The notes below the pieces were generated by a model. It was not told where the DNA came from. It made no database searches and saw only the letters and a list, made by a program, of their open reading frames with translations. Both the position numbers and the translations under genes were made by a program. A stretch of 64,000 nucleotides of DNA, from positions 31,498,612 through 31,562,611 of the forward strand of contig NC_037091.1 of NCBI RefSeq assembly GCF_002994745.2. The letters are read 5' to 3'. Positions 10,801-24,424 of the stretch are shown here, in pieces. Origin of the DNA: Rosa chinensis (taxonomy: Eukaryota > Streptophyta > Magnoliopsida > Rosales > Rosaceae). Positions within the stretch are counted from its first letter, which is position 1. Each line of letters starts with the position of its first letter.

Positions 10801-13800
10801 ATGAGCATATATTTTGAAACCAGAGTGTTTAAGTTCGTTCCAAATAGCCATAACTTCACCCAGCTTCTAAAAGTATGTTCCCCGCCATATAACAAAGAAG
10901 CAAGCCTAATATTTATTTATTTACAATAATAATAATTATTATTATTACTATTTTATATTTTTTTAATTTTTTGTAATGAGCCACAGAATATGGGATTTAA
11001 AGCAAGTCAAGATAGCACTGCTTGGCTTCAGAGTACCACTTATAGACATACAAGTGACTACAAAAACATAAATGGCTCATAAGAAAGTTCATAACTTTAG
11101 AACAGAAGGCCCTTGGTCCGAGTGGCATCTCCACAGGGTCCACACCATAGCTGAAAATGGAGCTACAACAACGGCTATAGCAAGCAATGATGAACATTAT
11201 GCAATATGATCTTATCCAAATCCCTTGTAGAATATCTGGAACTACTCGCTCATGATTAACAATTTCAATCATCATACATCTACTGATCAAAACGCAAGGT
11301 AATCACCTTTGTTAAGCACTTTGCAAAATAAATGGGATGAATCAAGGTAGAAGCATCAGGTATCTCCCAGTCTAGAACATCAAAAGCTTCAGATTCTACA
11401 ACCTACATGAGCAAAAGAGGCATGTGAGCATGAACTATAACTTAATATTGAAATTTAGAAATTTAAGCAACAGATTTAAGAAAAAAAAAGATAATTCTTA
11501 ACAAGGAATCATGCACAAAAGTTTTGGTAGCCTTATTTATCCTGTAAACTATGCAACTATGTATTTGAATACCCAGGAAACTCATCCAGAGTTCTGTGTC
11601 ATCAAAAAAAGACTACATGGTTAATGGGGTCAAGTTAGCCATCCAGCCCTAATAAAATTTATAGTCTTTGGCAGGATTTACGTTGGGGGCTGAAAATGCC
11701 CGGTAATCCACGTAGATCAAATTCATAGACAGATGTTTGGCATTATTCCTGCAATTTATCTTAAGTTTATTTGTCATTGTTAAAAGGGATTTCCTTGCTA
11801 ACAATTTGAGGTCCAAGACCAATCACATGAACCATAAGGACATTCAGAATTTGTTTTACCATTACACTTCAACAGTACCATGTTCTCTTCATCAAACCAA
11901 ATAAGTAATAAATTCTACTTTTCTTTTCTGCCCCCAACACCCACCCCCCCTATCTTCCATTCTGGCACCTCCATCCAATCTAAATAAAAGGGAGATTGTC
12001 ATATTTGTTCTAAAACACACGACTATCTTTGCTAACCTCTAGATAATCATCATCAAAAGGAATATCGTCACTGTTCTGGTCATCTAGAATGCTGAATCCT
12101 CCAGTTATTCTTCCATTGTTGTGTACAGGGATATCCATTCCAAACAAAGCATTCTGAAGGCAATGCACTCATCATATTAGAAATGTCCAATTATCCAAAA
12201 GCATAAGTATTGATATGGGAAATATAAATGAATATTTAAATTTACAATCTCAACCAGAATAAGTCCCTATCTAGGCTGATATAGATGTTGACATAGAATT
12301 TCTTTAACTCCTATTGAAGCAACTTTTTTGCTGCACTATGTAAAATGCATATAATTAAGAACATATCAGTACCAAAAAGGGAAAATCCAGGATTTATATC
12401 CTAGAATAATTTTATAAAATTGACTTTATGCAATTACCTATAGCAGTCAATCTAAATATTTACTTTATATCAATGAAAAACTATGGTATTTAAAAATCTC
12501 TCAAACAACCTAATGAAATACAAACAAATGCAAACTATTGTGTATGAATGTCACACACTAGCCAGACACACACACACACACACACAGATTGCTGATCTAA
12601 GACCTAGAACTGGCACCAAAGAATATTTTACTAAATCACTTAAAACCTTTTTCCTTTTCCAACACACTTGAGGAGTGGAGGGTAATTGCCCTAGTTAAGA
12701 GTTACTCAAACTCTGAAAGAATTAGACCTGAAGGGTTTCCATTTATGTGAGAAAAAAACATATAAGCAAGAAAATGCTCACCACAGGGTTACTTGCTGTA
12801 GGATCTTCTAATATGTTCGCATCATCAAACAGTTCAAAATATAAATCTACAAAAGTAATTAATAAGATGGAATTAAAATCAAGAGTACAACAAAAACAAA
12901 ATATAAAGTTATGCACTTCAAGATGAGGATTCACAAGACCTCCATAATCGTCGATAACATATTGAAACTCAGCCCAAGAAATTTGTTCATGTGGTTCAGA
13001 GTGTATCTTCCCAGGGAAAACCAGCAAAGCACTGTCGTTAGCCTAAGGCAGAAGGAAAATGTTTAACCATGGATGGTAATGACACCAAGTAGATTGATAG
13101 TTGACTCTAGGTATTTTGTCCCGCAAATAGATATAATACATATCATCATCATTGACCAACTAACTGAGATTTTGGAACTCAAACTATAAAAGTAGTAAAC
13201 GGCCTTTCTCTAGAAAACAGAGACCTCGACTGTTGTTCTTGCTATTTCAGCAAAGGTGAGTTTAGTGTCTCGGACCATTTTGCACGCTTTCAACTCCTCA
13301 AGAGGATGATAACCCTGGTTAGTCATATAACTAGAAGATTCAGGAGCAGAATCCGAGAAATCCGCAGCAACCGAAACTTTGGAAAGGCAAAGACCATGTC
13401 CAATAGACAGCCAGTGGAATTGTGTTGGTCCAACTAACGGATTCCTGCACTTCAAACTGTAATAGAACTTAATTTTCTTTGTAACAACTAAAGGGTAAAC
13501 TTTGTAAAAAAAAAAAAATGGTTTAAGATTATGACATACGGATGAAAATCTAATGAAAGTGTAGAAAATTTTGCTGCCAGGTTATGGACCTATGATCAGA
13601 GACTCACTCTTTTAATTACTCATAATTCCTTCATTTTCAATTTACACCTAAAACTCCATTTCTAATTTTAAAAACTTCATACCTAAATGCTGGTTAAATT
13701 TGTACAATATTAGGACTAAAGGAATGAAGTTCGTTAATCCCTCCATAAGAAATAAACATGCACCAGAAGATAAAACTCATGTTCACTCAAGTAGACTTAA

Positions 13801-14559
13801 TTTCATCTAAAGGAAGGCATTCTTTTCATTCCTCTATTTCTCAGGCAACAGTTACATTATACTATTAAAAGCATATTATACTCGGTAAAGACTACCCCAA
13901 AACATACTACATATTCTGTAAAAAAAAATTAATGAGTCTGTAAATAAGAAAAATCTTCATAAACAAAGCTATACCTTACACCCAGAGGATCAGGGTATCT
14001 TCGACCATCAAAAGGAGATTTCATCCAACTGCTTGAGATCCCATGTCTTGTCGAACAACAAACTCCTTCTGTGTGGCATGAATGGCAATGCGAATGACCT
14101 GAAAACACCAATTACAACAGTTTCAAAAGTGTCCCGCGCTGGAAAATTGAAGGTTTCAAGTGGGAGCTAGTGCAAACAAGAAACCACTTGGTGAAAATAA
14201 TTTACTATTAAATCAAGTATCCGACATGACAGTAACTATTAACAGAACAGGGCATGATTAACAGCATGAAACTAGTACTTGCAGCAATCAATCATTTTTT
14301 GCATGTGGTATTTCTTCAACAACTATAGCTTCCCACAAGCATTAAAGCTAGGCACTTTGGAAGCAAAAGGCGAAAAATCGAAATGGGTGTTGTGAAAGGC
14401 ATGCAAATCGAAAAAGGGTATTTCAGGATTGGTGGGTTCAGTGATTGCAGTAAGGTATGATCCGACATATATTGAGAGAAAAAACAAGAAACCCAAATGG
14501 AAAAGAGGAGTGTGATCGTGATTACCCAAGGGAAGAGAAGAAGCAGCTGCAATTGCCAT
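7836..14559 (-). CDS. Conserved-looking 496-aa protein of unidentified family, 12 exons
   Basis: Exons on the minus strand, in order: 14559-14526, 14098-13975, 13456-13225, 13042-12940, 12846-12782, 12153-12037, 11402-11307, 10669-10516, 10185-10076, 9841-9692, 8824-8729, 8045-7836. Phases agree at every junction and the total is 497 codons with stop. The first half includes RDTKLTFAEIARTTVEAN and HEQISWAEFQYVIDDYGD, then acidic loops. A later stretch reads YRLEIMRIELFSVYGVQ, and the C-terminus is Lys/Arg-rich (FPRSRRKKLRSQG). The fold may be a flavin/haem split-barrel (HugZ/DUF2470-like), and I have a faint memory of plant proteins labelled 'At3g49140-like'; neither is established. The N-terminus has Ser/Ala and basic residues, so an organelle transit peptide is possible. 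Exon 9 ends at an apparent GC donor (CAG|GCATGT); a GT donor 6 bases downstream would add two residues. Confidence 0.8.
12566..12586. repeat. (AC)n microsatellite in intron 5 of the 12-exon gene
   Basis: About ten AC units in a row, inside the intron at 12154-12781. Confidence 0.95.
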
Positions 14560-14730
14560 GAGAGAGACGCAGAGTGGCGGAGTGTGTCGTATGATGAACG
14601 GTTATTGGTGCCTGAGTGTGTCCTATTGTCGTTTGCTTGGATGGATTATACTTTATGCCTTTGACATCTTCCTCCTACCAAAAACTTCTGTTTTGTTTTC
14701 TCTTTTTTGTTTTTTGGGTTAAGAAAAAAC

Positions 14731-17700
14731 TGATTTCGCTCCCGAAATTTTATTATATGCTAAATATTGAGTCTTAAATAGATTTGGCAAATTTCAACAA
14801 ATTTTAGTTCATTTTGAATCCGGTGGAATTTCTGGAAAAGTCATTGTTGGTGAAGGTCTTGTTTCCTGGCAGCAGAATTCGACTTTGGAATATTATTTGG
14901 ACAAGTATTTAGTGTTATTTTGACTTGATATTTTTACTGTAGATACTTGAGCATATCTAGTTTAATCCTATAAATTTTTAAAAGTTTTGGTTAATGGTCA
15001 TAGCAAGTGAGATTTTTCAGTTTGACGTAGGTCAGGTTATAACGTTCTAGTTCGTGTCTCATTTTGAGTTTTTGTTTGCTTTAGGCCGAGAAACCGCAAC
15101 TTGAGACGTTGTACCAGTTGCTTGTATTTGTATAGCTTGTTTAGTTGAGGTAAGTAACTTTTGTTTTCTCTAGAACCATGATAAATATATTTGATACATT
15201 CAGAACGAGTGTCAATTTAAACCCTGAAAAGAAACATTGTTAGTATAGACTAAGTAGGGATCGTTCAAACTGAGGATTGAGGGTATTTACATGCTATATT
15301 CAATAATAATCACACAACAATTGCACACGATATAGAGACAAAGAGACATAAAGTAAACGGCAACAACATATATACACACATACAATTCGAAATTAGATAG
15401 AGAAATACAACATAAAATGGCTTTTGGAAATCCTACTCCTACTTATATACATTTTACAAGTCATAGTTACATTAGGACTCCACATATAACAAGGATTACT
15501 AGTCATACGCTAATTAGGAAATCAAATACACATAGGAAACAAAATCCCTAAGAAACACCAAACAAAATCCCTAACAACATACAATTCCTAAAAAAATCAC
15601 ACAACACATTCCTAAAAACCACCAAAACAATTCCTACAAAACACCAAGTTAATTTTCGGCCAAGAATTAATACTAAAACAATATTTATGATTTATTAACA
15701 TTATTTTCAGATTACTCAAAGTAATATTCACGGTTTCATGCTACCTAAAAATCCTAAATCGATTTTACATATGAACAAACACATAAACGTAAAAGATAGG
15801 GGGTTTGAAGATCAAATTCGAAATTTTCAGAAAACATAAAGTGAAGAAAGCATTTTTATTTACATAGGTGGGAAAAGAAGAATCTTTGGAAAGCAATTCA
15901 TCAAGAACAATTCAAGATCAATCCATTCATGCATCCCTTAATCTTTATTTGTTACCATGGAAAATTATCAACCAAGAAACACGATCAAAGCAACCAATAT
16001 CCCTTTTAACTTTCTTTCTTAAACCAATTGAATTAGCAAAGCACCAAGAGAACATCTTTCGAAAAGTAGACCTCACACAATCAAAGCAATGCAGTTTTCA
16101 AATCATTAAGTTCAAGAAAGAATTGATAAACATGCAAATCCAAGCACTTAAAGCAAGTCAATTCATTACATGCATAATCTGATTTCGACTCAAAGCTACT
16201 TATTTGAATTAGGGTTTACAAAGCATAAAACCTAATTACTAGCTAGCTCAATTACATGCAAGTATTCCTATGTTTCAAACCAAGAGAATAGTTAACATGC
16301 GTTAATCACAAAATCAGATTATTTATCCAAGCTTTCGGAAACTAATCAAGATCAAGAACACATAAACACATCAAACATTAAAAAGGACATCAAAATTGAA
16401 TCCAAAAATCAGATTGTCAACTCATAGTTTCGGTTTACAAAACATAAATTCCAAAGTAGATTTTCTAACTACAAAAAGACTAAACCGTGAAAAATACATG
16501 GAAGAGGTGGTATGAACAACCCTTGATCACGTCCCAAAGATCCAAAACAGCTCCAAGGTGTCGCAACAAGTGATGATCATGGCAAGGAAGGTGGATGGTC
16601 ACGGCAAAGCTCCTTGAAGATTGTGAAAAACCTGAAACTGGAGAAAAGACAAGTGAGAAACCGAAATTGTGGAGAAAAGTTGTAACTTTGGAACGTCAAA
16701 CACACTAAGTATATATAGCGAGACGTCCAAGGCTTCTCCCAATCCGTTCCCAATTGGATTCTCCTAGTTCATGTTGATTCAGGCTTTCCTTCTAATTTTT
16801 TAATTGGTTGACACATCCCTTGACCAATAAAATAATTCCACATCACCAAGAACGCATCACATTCTCTAATCCTCTTTGCCTTTGTTTAAGTGTTGATATC
16901 AAGAACAATGTAAAAGCTTCATGAAAATCATGGCAAAATCCAATCCAAAACCAACTAGAAATCCAAACTCCACATTGCTTTGAAATCTGAATTCCTTGTG
17001 TATTCCTCTAAGTGTGCACGGCAGATGATCATTCATGCCACTTCTAGATGCTTCTTGAGTCTTCCAAGACGTCTTCTAGCTTCCACAGGACTCCTAGTGC
17101 AAGTAGAACTCCATATGCAATCAGGTTTCCTAGTTGAATACAAACTTCTTTCCCGAGATGCTTCTACACTCTTCCGGAACCTTCTTGAGTAATCCTTATC
17201 CAATAGGGACTCCTTGTCACTCTAGGTTTCCTTATCTGAGTAGAATTGAGTTTCCTTATTCAAGTAGAACTCTTAGTCCAAGTCAGCTTCAGACTCCTAC
17301 AACAACTGGGATTTCTTTTCCTAGTCAAACTGGGAGAACTTCCATTTCTTCATTTTTCTCCATTTTCACGTCATTTGTGTCTTCCTTAGTCATTTTTGAA
17401 CTTTGAGACTCCATTTTACCTATAAAATACTAACTAAGTTAAATTGATCATGTTAAAGGAAATAACTTAGCAAAATATAAGGTTTAAACATTATAAACAT
17501 CGCATTTTATGCTCCTATCAATATTATGGATGATATATTACTATATTTATTATACACTACTTATGATTTTGAGTGCACCATTTTTGTTTCTGTTGTGATT
17601 GCTTTGGCTTATACTAATACATGTGCATCATGCAAAATTTGATACGTTTTTGAAAGAGATTGCCGCTAGGTACTCTCTTGGCATATCAAGACCAGTAGGC

Positions 17701-18273
17701 TGTCTAAAGAGAAATCTATTTTGTAAGTATAAGTTATGCACTATTCGATCTTTGCAGGTTATGCATTGTCTGTTATATGGCCCACATATTGGTCGTCATC
17801 GACGGGTCATATCTATCTCCCACCTCTGATAAGTTTGGGTCTTACTAGTATGTTATGTCCAGAGGGACCTAGAAAGTTTAGTTTGATTTGTTTTGAGTGC
17901 ACTCCATGTATTATGCATTATACTATATTGTATATAAATATGAAATGCTTCTCTATTTGTTGCATGTGGTGTGTTATAGTTACTTACTGAGTTTGTATCT
18001 CATTAGTAATTTGTTGTGGTTCTAGGTACTGAAGATGAGTTGAATGCTTAGAAGACTTGGTAGGAGCTAGTGGTTGTGTCGGCATCCCTTAGAATAAAAG
18101 TTCAAGTTTCTTGTTTGAGATTGTTCTAAATTTTATAATGGAGCTTCTGCTACTTTTTTTTTTCAAGTTGTTTTTTTGTCTTCAAATGAACTAAAGTTTA
18201 TTTTGAAGTTTTTCTTTATTTCAATTCGACTTAATAAAAGTACACTTTTCACCCCCAAATTTTGGGGCGTGAC
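14731..18273 (+). mobile_element. Possible old Ty3/gypsy (chromovirus-like) LTR, split by a solo LTR
   Basis: The right end reads AATTTTGGGGCGTGACA at 18257-18273, a typical end of plant Tekay/Del-type LTRs. The left part (from about 14731, TGATTTCGCTCCCGAAA) and the middle have the texture of such LTRs. Removing the nested solo LTR at 15192-17520 leaves about 1.2 kb, a plausible LTR length. I could not find a matching target duplication or a partner LTR, so the left boundary is a guess. No coding sequence is visible. Confidence 0.35.
15187..17525 (-). mobile_element. Solo LTR of an Athila-related element with 5-bp target duplication
   Basis: On the minus strand the LTR (15192-17520, 2,329 bp) starts TGATAGGAGCATAAAATGCG and ends GAATGTATCA. 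It is flanked by ATATT at 15187-15191 and ATATT at 17521-17525, a perfect 5-bp duplication. Both ends resemble the LTR at 21955-24112: the start matches TGATAGAAGCATTTTAATGC, and both carry TACCCTCAATCC followed by CGATCCCTACTT near the 3' end. The interior differs, so it is a related but different subfamily. Unequal recombination between two LTRs is the usual origin. The short open frames inside (15868-16182, 16980-17406) show no protein homology. Confidence 0.85.
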
Positions 18274-18393
18274 AGGGAGTCTCTCTTTTTTGCAGGTAAT
18301 CAAGCAAAGTATCCCAAATTTAATCCCGTAAAAATGAAGATAGCATATTTCAATGGGCGATGACTCCCTTCTCCCTCTTTTTTCTCCACCTCC

Positions 18394-18441
18394 CCTCTCT
18401 CTCTCTCTCTCTCTCTCTGTCTCTGTCTCTCTCTCTCTCTC
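18394..18441. repeat. (CT)n microsatellite
   Basis: CT repeat with two GT interruptions. The antisense reading gives a spurious Arg/Glu-repeat peptide. Confidence 0.95.
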
Positions 18442-18449
18442 ACGTCGGG

Positions 18450-18745
18450 AACAACTCCAAAACCCAAAACCGAAGCAATGGAAGAGAGACAAAACAAGAA
18501 TGAGGGGTAGAATAGTAGTAAACACAACATTATGGGCAAAATAGTAAATCAATATGGGTATTACCATTCATTGAGCTAGAGCTTCAATATATGTGAGGAA
18601 CAAACCAAAACCCAAAACCGAAACAGTGGGAGAGAGATAAAACAGGCATGAGGGGCAGAATAGTAATAAACACAACATTAAGGAAAAAATAGTAAATCAA
18701 TATGGGTATTATTATTCATTGAGAGTTAGAGCTTTAGTACATATA
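18450..18745. repeat. Imperfect tandem duplication, unit about 148 bp, two copies
   Basis: AACCCAAAACCGAAGCAATG at 18461 recurs as AACCCAAAACCGAAACAGTG at 18609. The following text (GAGAGA, GCAGAATAGTA, AAACACAACATTA, AGTAAATCAATATGGGTATT, ATTCATTGAG) repeats in the same order. The copies differ by scattered substitutions, so the duplication is not brand new. Confidence 0.85.
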
Positions 18746-19045
18746 CTTGTTCTCCAGAAAATAAAAACTTAAAAGTGGAGTCATCAAAATGGCAAAGACT
18801 GCTCAAAGACACAATCCCTCTTAATACCATATGGAACTGGTCGGGAAAGGAAATAATCATTACATTTTCATAGATTACACATTATAATTATTGAAAAATT
18901 AAGAGAAAATATATCCACTCTCCCCAAAAAAATTTTGGGCTAGCTCCACCATTGAATGTAGATGCAGTTTAGGAAGTTGGGCTTTATGTCCTTACAGACA
19001 ATACATTGATATTGCACTGTCAAGGAAATTTGTGCTGTTTCGAAT

Positions 19046-20447
<1,402 letters not shown>

Positions 20448-20518
20448 TTGCCTAGCCCTCTCTGTTTCTATCTTTTCTATCTTGATGGCCAAAATTTGAA
20501 GATACATGCAAATACGGA

Positions 20519-20531
20519 AAGGATATATATA
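20519..20531 (-). promoter_or_regulatory. Candidate TATA box of the SDR gene
   Basis: Minus strand CTATATATATCC lies about 72 bp upstream of the start codon at 20447. A strong TATA element at this distance would leave a short 5' leader of about 40 bases. No transcript evidence is available. Confidence 0.5.
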
Positions 20532-20739
20532 GACTTTCTCATCAACTTTAGGAAGTCAAGTCCTTGTTTTGCATGTCAAATTTGGTGTTCTCAATGATGG
20601 AGTAATAAATTGGTATTTGGAAACCTGTTTTGAGTTTTGACAATGTGACCAGTATGACTTTAACCACTAATACTTTTGGTAATATACAGAAAAACTTGCC
20701 AAAAGCAGAAAGGGGTTTCTCTGACCCGCAAAGAAGATA

Positions 20740-21954
20740 AGCGAATTTGCTCACCATCTTGTAGTGGTGATACCACCACTCCATGAAAACATGACACGTG
20801 TTATTGACAGTGTAATTATGGTTAGACATAGTTAATTAAATTAATTTAATAATAAATAATAGAGAAAAAGAATTTTAAACTCTCTCTCTCTCTCATATTC
20901 AATCAATAATCTTCCTTGACCGAAACAGAACCTCTTCTTCTTCTTCTGCTACACCTCATACCAGACACAAAAATCCCTAGTTCTTTCCCCAGAAGCCTAA
21001 ATGATCCTCCTGCAATACTGGGTTCAAGCATCTCTTTCATCTCTGTTGCCTGCTTCTTTGTTTTCATGTCCCATCGTCACTTTTCTGCACTTTATTTTTT
21101 TTTGAGCTTGGGTAATTGTCTGCATCTCGAAGTTCATGTCGAAGTTAATTTCAATCAAATTGGCAAATCCAAATCCTCATGATGACCACAGAATCCAAAT
21201 GGAAAAAGAAAATCAATGATTCAAACCAAGAGAAGTTTGATGATCATAGCACCAAAATTTGTAATTTCACTTTTCTGTTCCTTCTTTTCTCTAGATTTGG
21301 AGGGCTTTTTTCTTTTTTCTTGTTTTTGATAACAAACAGATCAGAACTTTGGTGTCCCAATATGATCTTAGCTCTAAAATGGAGCTAGAGAAGTATTTCA
21401 ATGTGTCGTATCGAAACCACAAAGCTCCGCATCGCAACTGGATGTGGTAAGCCAATCGGTCCAAGATCTATAACATCAAGATATAAAACGTATAAGAAAA
21501 AAATCAATGCTGCAACTTTCAGAGAGAATAGGATCTCAGCCAGCCGCGAAAGCTCAAAATTATGAGGCTCGTTCATCCTCATACTCGATTTTCGGCTGAG
21601 CTTTGTGCCAGGCGGTGCCTCTGTAGAGTGTAGACGTTTAAAGATAAAGTGCCAGTGAGGTAGATGGTGGTAACCCCCGGCCTTGAATGCCTTGCATGCC
21701 CAATCCCCTGCCTTAGCCAGTATCCCCATCCTCTTTCTCTTCCTCTGAGACTCAGTTTTTGGTAAGCCAAATCTGTGAGGTCTGTGATCTCCTCCATTTT
21801 GGAGTGTTTAGGTGAAGGAAGATGATGGACTAGGAGGTGAGAGAGAGGAAGATTTAATTATATCTTTCTTTATTATAAAATTTATTTAGTTAAGTGGTTT
21901 TTATAATTTATATATTTAACTATAGTTAAATCATGGTTAAATCGGTAACAAGTG
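20740..21954. other. Region bounded by weak inverted repeats, possible degraded DNA transposon
   Basis: ACACGTGTTATTGA near 20793, followed by TAATTATGGTTAGACATAGT, is mirrored on the other strand near 21905-21955 by ACACTTGTTACCGA and TAACCATGATTTAACTATAG. The matches are imperfect. Between them lie a (CT)n stretch near 20880 and more GC-rich sequence at 21385-21797, with open frames on the minus strand that I do not recognise. The retroelement at 21955 begins right at, or just inside, the right-hand repeat. No host gene is supported. Confidence 0.3.
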
Positions 21955-24112
21955 TGATAGAAGCATTTTAATGCGACGTTTTAACTGTTATTTCCCTACA
22001 TTTCTTGATCCATTTCCTTGAAAAATCCTGGTTTAGGAAAGTTTCCATTCTTCGATTGGAAAAGTTACTTATTGTAGAAAGTTTCCGTTTTTGTAGTTTC
22101 TATTTCTCATTTTAGCAAGTTTCTATTCTTAGTTTAGGAAAGTTTCTATTTTTCACTTTTAGTAAGTTTCTATTTTTCATTTTTAGAAAGTTTCAATTTT
22201 TTATTTCAGGAAAGTTTCTATTTTTTATAATAGTTTCTATTTTCAGGACCTCGGAGCTCAAAAGTGGAAATGAACACACGAATGGAAAGAGGAGCTTGCG
22301 AACGTTAAGGCAAACAAAGATGAGACACAAAGGACCACACAATTGAGCAGAAATGAAGAAATAAGCTTTCCTGTTCTAACCAGGAAACCCTGTGAAATGG
22401 AGGAAGGCTTACCAAGCAAGTTTACAACGCAACCATGAAAAAGAAATGGAAAAATGAAGTGTCATGACGTTGGAGGAAGAAAAAGCTTGAAGTTGAAGCA
22501 ACAAGGCCCAAGAACCCTATGGATTGACTTGGATTTTTGGCAAAATGGATCAAGGCCCATAAAAGCCCATGGAATTAGGGTTTGTGACGCAAAACCTAAA
22601 CCCTAGAGATGTTTGCCGTGAAAACCAAAGGGAAGAGAGGAAGTTGGCGTGAAAATCATGAAGAAAATAAAAGATTACGCCAAGAGATTTTCTAGGGTGG
22701 AGATTAAGGAAAGAAATCAAGAAAAGGTTCAAAACAAGTCTAGATTCGTCCCCTATTTTCTCTAAATATATTGTTGCCGAAATTGGTGAAGAAAATCAGA
22801 AAATATCTCTATATATTTCGGCAATAATATATACTTAAGGGATTTAGACTTATTTTGGAGAGTTTTGATTAGTTGGATGACACACTAGGGCTTACTTGGC
22901 AATTTATCATTGGTGGAAGCTATGTGGAGTTATTAAATTAATTCCTTGGGAAAATAAAAAGAATATCACCGCTTGGAGACCAAGTTTGGCCGTTCCCTAT
23001 ATATACTCTACATCCCTAGACGTCAAGAGCCCCGGATATAATTCAGAAATCAGTTTATACGTGAAAGCTCTCTCCATTCTCTAGTTCATCTTCTGCATTT
23101 TCAAGCAAGGAAGGAAGAAGCAAGACCAAGCCGTGAGCACTCTCCCATTCCACCTTGAAGCCGTGAAGTGTGAAGCTTGCTTTCAAGTTTCATTAGTTCA
23201 TCATTCGAGTTCTTCATCACCATCTCCATTCACGGTGTAATTCAACCTTCTTTCTTGTAATCACTTTTGATTTTCCTTGTTTGATTTCGTTAGAAGTTGT
23301 TCTAGTTAACATTGATGTTTGAACAAAGTTTAATTCTGAAATTTTATGATTGATTAAGGATTTTCGATTCTTATGTTGTGATTCCAAAGTTGCTTTTGTG
23401 TGATTGTTCGATTGAATTTGCTTAATTGATATCTCTTGTATGTTAATCTTAATTGGTTCGAAACTTTTAGGGTTTATGTATGAGTGGTGCTAGATTTAAG
23501 AACCCTAAAAGTAGTAAAGGTTTTAGACAAAAATAGAATTCAATTGAAAAGGATTGCAATTAGATGAACTTATTCATACTAAGTTGTGCACTTGAGTTGA
23601 TAGTCTTTCTATGTGTTTCATGCGTTAAACGTGTTATGATTGTCTAGCTTTCTAGAGTTTGAATGCATGTTTAATAGGATTAGTCTTTGTGCTTTCACTT
23701 AGATTAATTAGCGTTGAAAGTAAAATATGGGAAATCGTTTGCTTCAAATGTTTCACATGATCAACTCCTTTCACATGACTTGGAAGAACAATTGTAAGGT
23801 TAATTCGAATTCAATTATAAACTTAGTTTTGATCTTTGTTTCTTATGTTTCATTCTTGTATTTGTGTTTTTGTTTATACTTAGTTTTATCTCTTTCTTTT
23901 AATTTTCAAAAACCAAAAACCTAAAACCCCCCTTTGAATTCGTAAATAATATATATATATGTGTGAATATTATACTTTGTTTTTATTTTAATTGTTTAAT
24001 TGTCTTACAATGACAGGTGTACCCTCAATCCCCGGAATAGAACGATCCCTACTTGCTTATACTACTAATGATATTTATAGGGTTAAATTATATGCTTGCT
24101 TAGAGCGTATCA
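21955..24112 (+). repeat. 5' LTR of the Athila-like element
   Basis: It starts TGATAGAAGCATTTTAATGC and ends TTAGAGCGTATCA. The PBS follows after 5 bases. Length is 2,158 bp. The end and start motifs agree with the solo LTR at 15192-17520, which supports both borders. A degenerate AT-rich minisatellite occupies the U3 part at about 22015-22250. Short open frames within are not coding. Confidence 0.85.
22015..22250. repeat. Degenerate minisatellite in the LTR U3 region
   Basis: The phrase AAGTTTCTATTTTTCATTTT and variants (GAAAGTTTCCGTTTTTG, AGGAAAGTTTCTATTTTTCA) recur roughly every 25-35 bases about eight times. It is not obvious in the related solo LTR, so it may be specific to this subfamily. 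Confidence 0.7.
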
Positions 24113-24117
24113 ATTTT

Positions 24118-24137
24118 TGGCGCCGTTGCCGGGGATT
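24118..24137 (+). promoter_or_regulatory. Primer-binding site complementary to tRNA-Asp
   Basis: TGGCGCCGTTGCCGGGGATT lies 5 bases after the LTR end. It is complementary to the 3' end of plant tRNA-Asp including CCA. tRNA-Asp priming is known for Athila-type elements, which agrees with the pol sequence. Confidence 0.88.
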
Positions 24138-24424
24138 GAACTGTCTAGGAAGGGGACAACGTTCATGACGGGTTTTGGATCCAGAAGTGCTTACAAATGG
24201 GCCTAAACCACATTGTGGGAGTAGCTCATGCCAAAATGGATTCTGCCTCTTGTGTTCGCCCTCCCCTACCTGGCCATTTCAGTAAGGTTGCCTAAAGGAT
24301 GTAGGAGGGACTTTGTGTCTAGACAACTATACTTGGGCCGCACGTCCGATAAGCTGCCTCTTATTTACTTTACTATACAATTTACTAACTTCTTTAACTC
24401 TTAATGATATTCAGGATTTCATGA

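Larger units (their letters stand above)
18274..19045. other. Intergenic: CT microsatellite and 148-bp tandem duplication
   Basis: No gene is seen. It contains the (CT)n tract at 18394-18441, the two-copy tandem repeat at 18450-18745, and probably the 3' UTR of the SDR gene on the minus strand at the right end. Confidence 0.6.

Noticed and set aside
15868..17406. Short plus-strand frames within the solo LTR
   Set aside because: LTR sequence is non-coding and the translations match nothing recognised.
18163..18567. Minus-strand frames across the CT tract
   Set aside because: Composition-driven repeat peptide; no conserved segments.
24118..24137. tRNA-like sequence
   Set aside because: It is only the complement of the tRNA-Asp 3' end, positioned as a retroelement primer-binding site; no cloverleaf is present.
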